Positions 1 through 8,486 of a DNA stretch of 64,000 nucleotides are shown here, in pieces. The DNA is from Micromonospora sp. CP22. Lineage in GTDB: Bacteria; Actinomycetota; Actinomycetes; Mycobacteriales; Micromonosporaceae. The stretch is taken from NCBI RefSeq assembly GCF_009712475.1, contig NZ_VCJO01000007.1, positions 218,792-282,791 on the forward strand, in the 5' to 3' direction. Position 1 is the first letter of the stretch; every line of letters starts with the position of its first letter. Under the pieces are notes generated by a model, which saw only the letters and a list, made by a program, of their open reading frames with translations, searched no databases and was not told the DNA's origin. The translations under genes and the position numbers were made by a program.

Positions 1-803
1 AGCACGAAGTCGACAGTCAACTCCGGAAGGTACCAGCGCAGCGCCGCCAGGTGGTCGGCGACGGAGAGCCCGAGCGTCTCCTTCTCGGCGGCGAGGTTGA
101 GGGTGACCAGCCGCCGGGCCGGACTGGCCAGGATCGCCGCGGCCAGTTGCGGCACCAGCAGGTGTGGCAACACGCTGGTGTACCAGCTGCCCGGCCCGAA
201 GATCAGCCAGTCGGCGACGCCGATCGCCGCGACCGCCTCCGCACACGCCGCCGGCGCCTGCGGGGTGAGCCGCAACGACTCGACCCGGCCGGTGGTGACC
301 GCGACCTGGTGCTGGCCACGGACCACGGTCACCTCGTCGGGGCGGCCCGGTTCGGCACCGCGTACCCGGGCCTCGATGTCGACCGGCTGCCGGGACATCG
401 GCAGCACCCGGCCGACCGCGCCGAGCATCGCCCCGGCGTGCTCCAACGCCGCCACCGGGTCGCCGAGCAACTCCATCAGCCCGCAGAGCACCAGGTTGCC
501 CACCGCGTGCCCGGCCAGCCCGTCCCCCGGGCCGTCGCCGACCCTGGCGAACCGGTGCTGGAACAGCCCGGCGCTGCGTCGGGTGGCGGGATGGTCACCG
601 GCCAACGCCACCAGTGCCTGCCGCAGGTCACCGGGGGGCAACCCGCCCCGCTCGGCGCGCAGCCGCCCGCTGGAGCCGCCGTCGTCGCCGACGGTCACCA
701 CCGCGGTGATGTCCAGGTCCAGCTCGGGGGCGCAGCGGCGCAGCGCACGCAGCGAGGCGGACAGGCCGTGCCCGCCGCCGAACGCCACCACCCGGATCGT
801 CAT
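1..803 (-). CDS. yvcK: YvcK/CofD-like gluconeogenesis factor, C-terminus cut by window edge
   Basis: Partial gene: 267 codons are visible from an ATG at 803 and the end lies outside the window; the family is usually a little over 300 residues. The N-terminus has the Rossmann-like start MTIRVVAFGGGHGLSASL followed by TVGDDGGSSGRLR and PPGDLRQ, all typical of YvcK proteins, which bind UDP-sugars and affect carbon flux and cell-wall homeostasis. Its start overlaps the rapZ stop as ATGA, so the two are translationally coupled. In most actinobacteria whiA follows, which would lie left of this window. The family assignment is firm; the cellular role in actinobacteria is known only by analogy. Confidence 0.93.
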   Translation of the reverse strand, partial: MTIRVVAFGGGHGLSASLRALRRCAPELDLDITAVVTVGDDGGSSGRLRAERGGLPPGDLRQALVALAGDHPATRRSAGLFQHRFARVGDGPGDGLAGHAVGNLVLCGLMELLGDPVAALEHAGAMLGAVGRVLPMSRQPVDIEARVRGAEPGRPDEVTVVRGQHQVAVTTGRVESLRLTPQAPAACAEAVAAIGVADWLIFGPGSWYTSVLPHLLVPQLAAAILASPARRLVTLNLAAEKETLGLSVADHLAALRWYLPELTVDFV

Positions 804-1729
804 TCCCGCCCCAGGTCGCGGTGCTGGGCGTTGGCGGCCAGCCCGGAGCGACGCAGCCGGGCCGCCAGCTCCTCGGCGATGGCCACGCTGCGGTGCTTGC
901 CTCCGGTGCAACCCACCGCCACGGTCAGGTACCGCTTGCCCTCGCGCTCGAAGCCGGCCGTGGTGGCGTTCACCAGGTCCGCGTACGCGTCGACGAAGGC
1001 GTCCGCCCCCTCCTGCCCCAGCACGTACGCGCTGACCGCCTCCTCGCGCCCGGTGTGCTCGCGCAGCTCGGGCACCCAGTACGGGTTGGGCAGGAACCGC
1101 GCGTCCATCACGAAGTCGGCGTCCGGCGGCAGCCCGTACTTGAAGCCGAAGGAGATCACCGTCAACCGCAGCCGGCGGGCGTCCTCCCCGCCGAACAGCT
1201 CCTCGACCCGGCGGCGCAGCTGGTTCACGTTCAGGTGGCTGGTGTCGATGATCACGTCAGCCTGGTCGCGGGCCTCCTCCAGCAGGCCCCGCTCGACGGC
1301 GATGCCGTCGGCGAGCCGACCGTCGCCCTGCAACGGGTGCGAGCGCCGCACGCTCTCGAACCGGCGGATCAGCACCTCGTCGTCGGCGTCGACGAAGACC
1401 ACCCGGGGGGCGTAGCCACGCTCCTTCAGCTCCCGGATCGCCTCGGCCAGATCGGTGGAGAAGGCCCGGGAACGCACGTCCAGCACCATCGCGGTACGCC
1501 GGGCCGCCCCGCCCGCCTTCACCGCCAGCTCGGCCATGTCCAGCAGCAGCGCCTGCGGCAGGTTGTCGACGACGTAGAAGCCCACGTTCTCCAACGCCCG
1601 GGCCACGGTGCTGCGACCGCCACCGGAGAGCCCGGTGACCACGACCAGCGTGGTGTCCGTCTCGGCGATCGGCCCGGTCTGCTCACCGGGTACGCCCGAA
1701 CGGTGACCGGTCGTGTGCGCCTCGCCCAC
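800..1729 (-). CDS. rapZ: RapZ-family nucleotide-binding protein
   Basis: A 309-residue protein with a P-loop GLSGGGRS at about residues 33-40, then the family motif GFYVVDNLP, and a C-terminal domain containing VGCTGGKHRSV. RapZ in enterobacteria is an RNase adaptor controlling glucosamine-6-phosphate synthase RNA; in actinobacteria the family is retained next to yvcK but the RNA function is unproven. I chose GTG at 1729 because GGAGG lies 8 bases upstream; an in-frame TTG at 1744 lacks a Shine-Dalgarno sequence. It is translated first and overlaps yvcK by four bases. uvrC, often the next gene upstream in actinobacteria, is separated from it here by about 4.5 kb. Confidence 0.93.
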   Translation of the reverse strand: MGEAHTTGHRSGVPGEQTGPIAETDTTLVVVTGLSGGGRSTVARALENVGFYVVDNLPQALLLDMAELAVKAGGAARRTAMVLDVRSRAFSTDLAEAIRELKERGYAPRVVFVDADDEVLIRRFESVRRSHPLQGDGRLADGIAVERGLLEEARDQADVIIDTSHLNVNQLRRRVEELFGGEDARRLRLTVISFGFKYGLPPDADFVMDARFLPNPYWVPELREHTGREEAVSAYVLGQEGADAFVDAYADLVNATTAGFEREGKRYLTVAVGCTGGKHRSVAIAEELAARLRRSGLAANAQHRDLGRE

Positions 1730-1841
1730 CCGAAAAACCTCCAACCACGCTGCCCCGGTCGATGGCGACCGGCTTGGTCAAGCAGCGACTCTAACCCGCC
1801 GGCCACCGCTAGCCTGCACACCCGCCGCAGGCTCGCCGGTT

Positions 1842-1890
1842 AGGAAGGGGCCCTTCCTATGCATCAGGCGTTAACAAGGGGCCCTTCCTT
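1842..1890. repeat. Paired GGGGCCC palindromes, Micromonospora-type dispersed repeat
   Basis: Two copies of a short palindrome lie about 33 bases apart. The first (1842-1858) is AGGAAGGGGCCCTTCCT, a perfect odd-length palindrome with a central G; the second (1876-1890) is AAGGGGCCCTTCCTT, with shorter arms. The spacer contains GGCGTTAAC. From memory, similar paired motifs recur in intergenic regions of Micromonospora chromosomes. Placement between rapZ and a divergent gene fits an intergenic REP-like element; it could also act as a bidirectional terminator or promoter-proximal site. Confidence 0.55.
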
Positions 1891-1948
1891 TCGCTGCGGT
1901 GTCGGCTGAGTGACGGCAGTCGGCGCGGGACGCGACTATCCTCCGGAC

Positions 1949-2602
1949 ATGGGCAGGCACGGAGCGCGACTGCGCTGGGTGGTTGCCCTGGTGTCGGTCA
2001 CCATCGCCGTGCTGGCCACGGTGGACCGCTACGTCGACCGAGAACGCGAATGGGCGCGCGGCGGCGACCAGGTGACGGTGACCGTCGACGCCCTGTTGCC
2101 GGAGCCGGACCAGGTCAAGGACGCGGTCGTGACGCTCGGCTGGCCCGAACCGGTGGACAACATCATCGGCGACCCCGACCGGCAGTCGGTGGCGGTGCGG
2201 CTGCGCTGGTCCGGGCCGCCCCGGAAGGGGCACTACCAGGTCATGCTGCTCGACGGCCGGCTGGAACCCGCCCAGGTGGTACAGCCCTACGCCGGCTGGG
2301 ACGCCGCGGGTGGCACGGGTTTCAACTGGGCCGGAGCGTACGACGTGCTGGCCGAGCGGTATCCCTGGCTCGCCGACACCGCCAGCGGTGAGGAGCTCGA
2401 GGGGACGTTCACCATCCCGGACCGAATCGGCGCGGTCGGCACCCGCGCGCTCGCCGACGGCAGCCTGATCGCCGTCTTCCGGCTGGCCCCCGACGCCCTG
2501 CCGGTGACCGACCCCAGCCGTCTCGTGGTGGCGTTCTGCTACGTCGAGCTCGGCGGCGAGGTCCGCTGGGCCAAACGGGTGCCCGTTGCGGCCTCGGCCT
2601 GA
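1949..2602 (+). CDS. Membrane-anchored protein of unknown function
   Basis: I do not recognise this 217-residue protein. It has a short basic cytoplasmic N-terminus, one membrane segment (about residues 9-25, VVALVSVTIAVLATV) and then an extracytoplasmic domain of about 190 residues with no clear motif. The domain holds several Trp/Tyr-rich strands such as YAGWDAAGG and FNWAGAYDV. The ATG at 1949 was chosen over an upstream in-frame ATG at 1910, because the membrane helix then sits at the N-terminus. It stands alone, divergent from rapZ, with the GGGGCCC repeat pair upstream. Confidence 0.7.
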   Translation: MGRHGARLRWVVALVSVTIAVLATVDRYVDREREWARGGDQVTVTVDALLPEPDQVKDAVVTLGWPEPVDNIIGDPDRQSVAVRLRWSGPPRKGHYQVMLLDGRLEPAQVVQPYAGWDAAGGTGFNWAGAYDVLAERYPWLADTASGEELEGTFTIPDRIGAVGTRALADGSLIAVFRLAPDALPVTDPSRLVVAFCYVELGGEVRWAKRVPVAASA

Positions 2603-2837
2603 ACGGACGCACCGGGTGCTGAGGACACCGACCCCGGCAATGCCGACTCGGGCGTTTCCGAGTGCTGGACGTGCCCCGTGCCGCAGCCCACCAGTCCTAT
2701 CGCCGGTCACTCCTAGCTGTTCACGTCAGACTGTGCGGATCGTGATGAGGTCTTCGAGCCCGGCGAGGTCGGCGGAACACCCCGCCGTTCCGGACGCCAC
2801 ACCGATCGTTGTCTCCTCGGGTCCGTAGAATCCCGGG

Positions 2838-4676
2838 ATGCCCTCCCCCACCGCACCGACCACCGAGGCCGCGCTTGAGACGCTGCGGCGGGTGTTCGGG
2901 TACGACTCGTTCCGGGGTTTCCAGCGCGAGGTCATCGACCACGTGGTGGCCGGCGGGGACGCCCTGGTGCTGATGCCGACCGGTGGCGGCAAGTCGCTGT
3001 GCTACCAGATCCCGGCGCTGGTGCGCGACGGCGTCGCCGTGGTGATCTCGCCGCTGATCGCGTTGATGCAGGACCAGGTCGACGCGCTGACCGCCGTCGG
3101 CGTCCGGGCCGGTTTCCTCAACTCGACCCTCGACCCCGACACCCGCCGGTTGGTCGAGGCGGAGTTCGTGGCCGGCGAGATCGACCTGCTCTACCTCGCG
3201 CCGGAGGCGCTGGCCGGTCAGGGCACGCTGAGTCTGCTCGACCGGGGGCGGATCAGTCTCTTCGCCATCGACGAGGCGCACTGTGTGTCGCAGTGGGGGC
3301 ACGACTTCCGGCCGGACTATCTCAACCTGTCGATGCTGCACGAGCGCTGGCCGGGGGTGCCGCGCATCGCGCTGACCGCGACCGCGACCAGCGCCACCCG
3401 GGCGGAGATCGCCACCCGCCTCGACTTGACCGGGGCGCGGCACTTCGTGGCCAGCTTCGACCGGCCCAACATCCAGTACCGGATCGTGCCGAAGCGGGAG
3501 CCGCGCAAGCAGCTGCTGGCGCTGCTGCGCGACGAGCATCCCGGTGACGCCGGCATCGTCTACTGCCTGTCCCGCGCCTCGGTGGAGAAGACCGCCGAGT
3601 TCCTGGTCGCCAACGGCATCGACGCGTTGCCGTACCACGCCGGTCTGGACGCGGCGACGCGCGCCGCCAACCAGCAGCGCTTCCTGCGCGCCGACGGGGT
3701 GGTGATGGTGGCGACGATCGCCTTCGGGATGGGCATCGACAAGCCGGACGTACGCTTCGTCGCCCACCTGGACCTGCCGAAGTCGGTCGAGGGCTACTAC
3801 CAGGAGACCGGCCGGGCCGGACGCGACGGCCTACCGTCGACGGCGTGGCTGGCGTACGGGCTCCAGGACGTGGTCCAGCAGCGGAAGATGATCGACACCT
3901 CCGAGGGCGACCTGGCCCACCGGCGCAACCTCGCCGCCCACCTCGACGCGATGCTGGCGCTCTGCGAGACGGTGCGCTGCCGCCGGGCGCAGTTGCTGGA
4001 GTACTTCGGTGAGCCGGCCACCGGCGGCTGCGGCAACTGCGACACCTGCCTGGAGCCGCCGGAGTCGTGGGACGGCACGGTGGCCGCGCAGAAGCTGCTT
4101 TCCACGGTGTTCCGGCTGGACCGGGAACGCAACCAGCGCTTCGGCGCCGGGCACTGCATCGACATCCTGCTCGGCCGCAGCACCGACAAGATCGTCCAGC
4201 ATCGGCACGATTCGCTGACCGTGTTCGGCATCGGTGGTGAGTGCAGCGAGGCGGAGTGGCGCGGCGTGGTGCGGCAACTGCTCGCCGAGGGGCTGCTGGC
4301 CGTGGAGGGCGACTACGGCACGCTGGCGCTCACCGACGCCAGCGCCGAGGTGCTCGGCAAACGACGTACGGTGATGCTGCGCCGTGAGCCGGCCCGGCCA
4401 GCGCGCGTCGCCAAGCCGCGCGGCGCGGCCACCGTCGTCGCGGAACTGCCGGCGGAGGCGGCCGGCACCTTCGAACGACTCCGCGCCTGGCGTGCCGCGA
4501 CCGCCAAGGAGCAGGGCGTCCCCGCGTACGTCATCTTCCACGACGCGACGCTGCGCCAGATCGCCGCCGACAAGCCGTCCTCGCTGGCCGAGCTGTCCCG
4601 GATCAGCGGCGTCGGCGAGAACAAGCTAGCCAAGTACGGCGAGCAGATCCTCGAAGTCCTCGCCGGAGCCGACTAA
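2838..4676 (+). CDS. recQ: ATP-dependent DNA helicase RecQ
   Basis: A 612-residue SF2 3'-5' helicase. Walker A is TGGGKS (residues 48-53) and motif II is [18 protein letters not shown], which includes the RecQ-specific aromatic loop. A zinc-binding RecQ-Ct region carries the cysteines of [13 protein letters not shown] and CGNCDTC, a winged-helix region follows, and the last ~80 residues look like an HRDC domain (FERLRAWRA to [11 protein letters not shown]). This is the full-length RecQ architecture. It acts on forked and recombination intermediates. It is monocistronic and convergent with the reductase gene at 4721-5563. Confidence 0.95.
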   Translation: MPSPTAPTTEAALETLRRVFGYDSFRGFQREVIDHVVAGGDALVLMPTGGGKSLCYQIPALVRDGVAVVISPLIALMQDQVDALTAVGVRAGFLNSTLDPDTRRLVEAEFVAGEIDLLYLAPEALAGQGTLSLLDRGRISLFAIDEAHCVSQWGHDFRPDYLNLSMLHERWPGVPRIALTATATSATRAEIATRLDLTGARHFVASFDRPNIQYRIVPKREPRKQLLALLRDEHPGDAGIVYCLSRASVEKTAEFLVANGIDALPYHAGLDAATRAANQQRFLRADGVVMVATIAFGMGIDKPDVRFVAHLDLPKSVEGYYQETGRAGRDGLPSTAWLAYGLQDVVQQRKMIDTSEGDLAHRRNLAAHLDAMLALCETVRCRRAQLLEYFGEPATGGCGNCDTCLEPPESWDGTVAAQKLLSTVFRLDRERNQRFGAGHCIDILLGRSTDKIVQHRHDSLTVFGIGGECSEAEWRGVVRQLLAEGLLAVEGDYGTLALTDASAEVLGKRRTVMLRREPARPARVAKPRGAATVVAELPAEAAGTFERLRAWRAATAKEQGVPAYVIFHDATLRQIAADKPSSLAELSRISGVGENKLAKYGEQILEVLAGAD

Positions 4677-4720
4677 CCCGACTGCACCACCTTTGGCGTG
4701 ACCCGCCGAACGGTGCGGGG

Positions 4721-5563
4721 TCAGGTCCAGCAGGTGGCGTGGTCGGTGACGAAGGTGGTCAGGGTGCGCGGGGGGTGACCGGTGACCGCCTGGACGGTGT
4801 CGGTGGTGTCGGCCCACCGGCCGTCGCCGATGTCGCGCATCAGCGTGGCGAGGTCGTCGGCGAACGCCGGAGGCAGGCCGACCGCGCGTAGGCGCTGCGC
4901 CATGGCGGCCACCGGCAGGTCGACGTAGCGCACCGGGCGGCCGAGCACGGCGGTCATCGTCTCGGCCACCTCGTGGTGGGTGTACGCCTCGGGGCCGGTC
5001 AGGATCAGCGTGGCGTTCGCCTCGACCGGCCGGGTCAGCAGGGCGGCGGCGACGTCGGCGATGTCCCGAGCATCGAGGTAGCCAACCGGGCCAGACCCGT
5101 ACGACCCGTAGAACCGTCCCTCGCCCTCGGCGAAAGCGACCTCGGTGAGGAGGTTCTGCATGAAGCCGACCGGCTGCAGGATCAGGTACGGCAGTCCTGA
5201 GTCGCGCAAATGATCGTCGATCTCGCCGTGCTGACCCTGGGCCAGTAGCGCACCGGGGGCCGCTCCGCGTACCGAAATCTTGATCACCTGCGCGACGCCG
5301 GTCTCGGCGGCAAGGTCGATGATCGACCGTTGCTGGTGGACGAAGTCCGGCCCCGGTGCGCCGTTGAGCAGCAGGCGGGCACCGGGAACGAGGGCGGCGC
5401 GGATCGAGCGGGGGTCGGCGAAGTCGGCGAGCGTGACATCACCGCCGAGTTCGGCGACGTGCCGGGGCTGGCGGACCACCGCCCGCCGGGGCACCGCGTG
5501 CCGGTCCAGTCGATCGACGAGCGCACGGCCTATCTGTCCGGACGCGCCGGTCACGATGATCAC
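4721..5563 (-). CDS. NAD(P)-binding NmrA/SDR-type oxidoreductase
   Basis: About 280 residues starting with the atypical-SDR dinucleotide motif GASGQIGRALVDRL. A NmrA-like core follows (SIRAALVPGARLLLNGAPGP, then LILQPVGFMQNLLTEVAF). The catalytic Tyr-Lys pair of classical SDRs is not evident, so it may be a redox sensor or a quinone/flavin-type reductase of the NmrA group. The start is set at GTG 5563, which has GGAGG four bases upstream; the TTG at 5566 is too close to that site. It is divergent from a TetR gene across a perfect palindrome, so it is probably the regulator's target. Confidence 0.85.
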   Translation of the reverse strand: MIIVTGASGQIGRALVDRLDRHAVPRRAVVRQPRHVAELGGDVTLADFADPRSIRAALVPGARLLLNGAPGPDFVHQQRSIIDLAAETGVAQVIKISVRGAAPGALLAQGQHGEIDDHLRDSGLPYLILQPVGFMQNLLTEVAFAEGEGRFYGSYGSGPVGYLDARDIADVAAALLTRPVEANATLILTGPEAYTHHEVAETMTAVLGRPVRYVDLPVAAMAQRLRAVGLPPAFADDLATLMRDIGDGRWADTTDTVQAVTGHPPRTLTTFVTDHATCWT

Positions 5564-5588
5564 CAAGCCTCCAAGCGGAATGAGGTAT

Positions 5589-5618
5589 TCCGGTTATCCG
5601 GCGACTAGGATAACCGGA
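5589..5618. promoter_or_regulatory. Perfect inverted repeat, probable TetR operator
   Basis: TCCGGTTATCC, 8 bases, then GGATAACCGGA: an 11-base perfect inverted repeat between the divergent reductase and TetR genes. Another partial half-site, TCCGGATA, follows at 5628-5635. TetR proteins typically bind such palindromes between themselves and a divergent target, overlapping both promoters. The binding is inferred from position and symmetry. Confidence 0.7.
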
Positions 5619-5644
5619 GGACAACCTTCCGGATAGAGGACACC

Positions 5645-6265
5645 TTGCCGACCAACGACGCCGCTCCCCTACGGGCCGACGCGCGCCGCAACCTGACAAA
5701 GATCATGTCGGCGGCCCGCGACGTGGTCGTCGAGCACGGGCTCGACGCACCGATGGAACTGGTGGCACGCCGCGCCGGGGTGGGCGTCGGCACGCTCTAC
5801 CGGCGATTTCCCACCCGCGAGGCACTGCTCGGTGCCGTAGCCGAGGCGTACGTCGCCGACCTGGTGACCGCCACCCGACGGATCATCGACGGCGCGGCGG
5901 ATCCCTGGTCGGCACTGCGCGAACTGGTCGACTGGTGCGCGTCTCCGGGGCAGGGCGCGCTGGCCGCGGCTCTGGCCGACCTGCCCGTCGCGCAGGTGCG
6001 GGCGCTACCCGCGTTCGCCCGGTCCCGCCAGGAGTGGTTGGACCTGCTGGACGGTCTGGTCACCGATGGGCAACGGGCCGGAACGATCCGCGCGGACATC
6101 GGCACCGGCGACCTGGTCGCCCTACTCACCGTCTTCACCTGCCATCCGGACCAGTTGCCCCGGCACGTCGCCGACCAGCCGGCCCGCTACCTGCACCTGA
6201 TGCTGGACGCGCTGGACGCCACCGCACCCCGTGCCACACCCCTGCCCGGCACCCCGCCGAGCTGA
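5645..6265 (+). CDS. TetR/AcrR-family transcriptional regulator
   Basis: A 206-residue regulator with an N-terminal TetR helix-turn-helix (about residues 12-58, ending GVGVGTLYRRFPTREALL) and a variable ligand domain. The likely start is TTG 5645 with GAGGA four bases upstream; no ATG lies suitably placed. It is divergent from the NmrA-type reductase and sits beside a perfect palindrome, so it is probably an autoregulated repressor of that gene. Its stop codon directly abuts the stop of convergent uvrC with no bases between. Confidence 0.9.
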   Translation: MPTNDAAPLRADARRNLTKIMSAARDVVVEHGLDAPMELVARRAGVGVGTLYRRFPTREALLGAVAEAYVADLVTATRRIIDGAADPWSALRELVDWCASPGQGALAAALADLPVAQVRALPAFARSRQEWLDLLDGLVTDGQRAGTIRADIGTGDLVALLTVFTCHPDQLPRHVADQPARYLHLMLDALDATAPRATPLPGTPPS

Positions 6266-8296
6266 TCAATCAGGTGAGGTCGCGGGATCGAGGGCGGCGA
6301 GGATCGCCTCGGCGGTGCGCCGACCGACGCCGGGGACCTCGGTGATCTCCTCCACGGTGGCGGCCGAGAGTCGCTTGAGCGAGCCGAAGTGGCGCAGCAG
6401 CGCCTTGCGGCGTACCTCACCCAGGCCGGAGATGTTGTCCAGCGCCGAGGTGGTCATCCGCTTGGAGCGACGCTGCCGGTGGAAGGTGATGGCGAAGCGG
6501 TGCGCCTCGTCGCGTACCCGTTGCAGCAGGTAAAGCCCTTCCGAGGCGCGCGGCAGGATGACCGGGAAGTCGTCGTCGGGCAGCCAGACCTCCTCCAGCC
6601 GCTTGGCCAGCCCGCACAGCGCCACGTCGTCGATGCCGAGCTCGGCGAGGGCCTGCGCGGCGGCGGCGACCTGCGGCGCTCCGCCGTCGACCACGACGAG
6701 CTGCGGCGGGTACGCGAACCGGCGCGGCCGTCCGGTGGTCGGGTCGACCAGCGCGCCGATCCCCGGCTCACCGCTGCCCTCCGTACCGGGAGCGTCGGTG
6801 ACAGCCTGCGCGCCGCCGGAGTCGGCGACGGTGTCCCCGGCGGCGCGCTCCGCGACGGCGAGATCGTCGGCGGATTCGACGCCCGCCTCACCCGTCTCGG
6901 CGCGGGCGTCGAGGTAGCGGGCGAAGCGGCGGCGCAGCACCTCGGACATCGCCGAGAGGTCGTCGGTGGCGCCCCGGATGATGAAGCGACGGTATTCGCT
7001 CTTACGGGGCAGGCCGTCCTCGAAGACGACCATGCTCGCCACCACGTCGGTGCCCTGGATCTGCGAGATGTCGAAACACTCGATGCGCAACGGCGCCGTA
7101 CGCAGACCGAGCGCCTCGGTGATCTCGTCGAGTGCCTTGCTGCGGGTGGTCAGGTCACCGGCCCGCTTGAGCTTGTGCCGGGCCAGGGCGTCCTTCGCGT
7201 TGCGTTCCACCGTCTCCAACAGGGCGCGCTTGTCGCCACGCTGCGGCACCCGCAACGTCACCCGACCGCCGCGACGGGTGGAGAGCCAGTCGGCCAACGC
7301 GTCGGCGTCGGCGGGTAGCTCGGGCACCAGCAGCTCACGTGGCACGTCGGCCTCGCCCTGCTCACCGCCGTAGACCTGGGTGCAGAAGTGGTGCACCAGG
7401 TCGCCGGTGGTCAGCTCCTCGGTCTTCTCCACCACCCAGCCGCGCTGGCCGCGTACCCGACCGTCGCGGATGCGGAAGACCTGCACGGCGGCTTCGAGCG
7501 GGTCGTCGGCGAAGGCCACCACGTCGGCGTCGGTGCCGTCACCGAGCACCACCGTCTGCTTCTCCATCGCCCGGCGCAGCGCCGCGACGTCGTCGCGCAG
7601 CCGGGCGGCGCGCTCGAACTCCAACGCGGCGCTGGCCTCGGCCATCTCGCGTTCCAGCTTGCGGACCATGGTGTCGGTGCGCCCGGCCATGAAGTCGCAG
7701 AAGTCGTCGACGATCTCGCGGTGCCGCTCGGCGGAGACGCTGCCGACGCAGGGGGCCGAGCACTTGCCGATGTAGCCCAGCAGGCAGGGACGGCCGACCT
7801 GCCCGGCCCGCTTGAACACCCCGGCGGAGCAGGTGCGGGCCGGGAAGACGCGCAGCAGCAGGTCGAGCGTCTCGCGGATCGCCCAGGCGTGGGAGTACGG
7901 CCCGAAGTAGCGCACCCCCTTACGCTTGGCCCCGCGCATCACCTGGAGCCGTGGATATTCCTCGTCGAGGGTCACGGCCAGGTAGGGGTAGGACTTGTCG
8001 TCGCGGTAGCGGACGTTGAACCTCGGGTCGTACTGCTTGATCCAGAGGTATTCGAGCTGGAGCGCCTCGACCTCGGTGCTCACCGTGACCCAGTCGACCG
8101 ACTCGGCCGTGGTGACCATCTGTTGGGTGCGCTGGTGCAACCCCCACAGGTCGGCGAAGTAGGAGTTGAGCCGACTGCGCAGGTTCTTCGCCTTGCCCAC
8201 GTAGATCACGCGACCGGTGCCGTCGTAGAAGCGATAGACCCCCGGCGCCTCGGGAATCGTGCCCGGCGCGGGACGGTAGGTCGACGGATCAGCCAC
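6266..8296 (-). CDS. uvrC: Excinuclease ABC subunit C
   Basis: A 676-residue UvrC from a GTG at 8296. It has an N-terminal GIY-YIG nuclease domain ([20 protein letters not shown]), a UvrB-interacting UVR segment, the C-terminal RNase H-like nuclease domain ([30 protein letters not shown]) and helix-hairpin-helix motifs at the end ([31 protein letters not shown]). It makes both incisions in nucleotide excision repair with UvrA and UvrB, both also in this window. A low-complexity acidic/Ala-Gly insertion of roughly 50 residues separates the two halves of the C-terminal nuclease and makes it longer than most homologues. Confidence 0.97.
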   Translation of the reverse strand: MADPSTYRPAPGTIPEAPGVYRFYDGTGRVIYVGKAKNLRSRLNSYFADLWGLHQRTQQMVTTAESVDWVTVSTEVEALQLEYLWIKQYDPRFNVRYRDDKSYPYLAVTLDEEYPRLQVMRGAKRKGVRYFGPYSHAWAIRETLDLLLRVFPARTCSAGVFKRAGQVGRPCLLGYIGKCSAPCVGSVSAERHREIVDDFCDFMAGRTDTMVRKLEREMAEASAALEFERAARLRDDVAALRRAMEKQTVVLGDGTDADVVAFADDPLEAAVQVFRIRDGRVRGQRGWVVEKTEELTTGDLVHHFCTQVYGGEQGEADVPRELLVPELPADADALADWLSTRRGGRVTLRVPQRGDKRALLETVERNAKDALARHKLKRAGDLTTRSKALDEITEALGLRTAPLRIECFDISQIQGTDVVASMVVFEDGLPRKSEYRRFIIRGATDDLSAMSEVLRRRFARYLDARAETGEAGVESADDLAVAERAAGDTVADSGGAQAVTDAPGTEGSGEPGIGALVDPTTGRPRRFAYPPQLVVVDGGAPQVAAAAQALAELGIDDVALCGLAKRLEEVWLPDDDFPVILPRASEGLYLLQRVRDEAHRFAITFHRQRRSKRMTTSALDNISGLGEVRRKALLRHFGSLKRLSAATVEEITEVPGVGRRTAEAILAALDPATSPD

Positions 8297-8486
8297 ACTC
8301 CGAGACTAGTCGCCGCCCCCGACAGCCCGAATCATCCCCGGATGGGCCTTCTCGCCCTGACTGACTGGCTCGACCGAGGCCGTCATCGACTCCTTCCAAT
8401 ATCGAACGCCTCGACCTACCATCCAGTAACCGAATGTTCTTCATGTAATGATCCTGCCCGCTGGTCCCCGTCCACAAAGGATCGCC

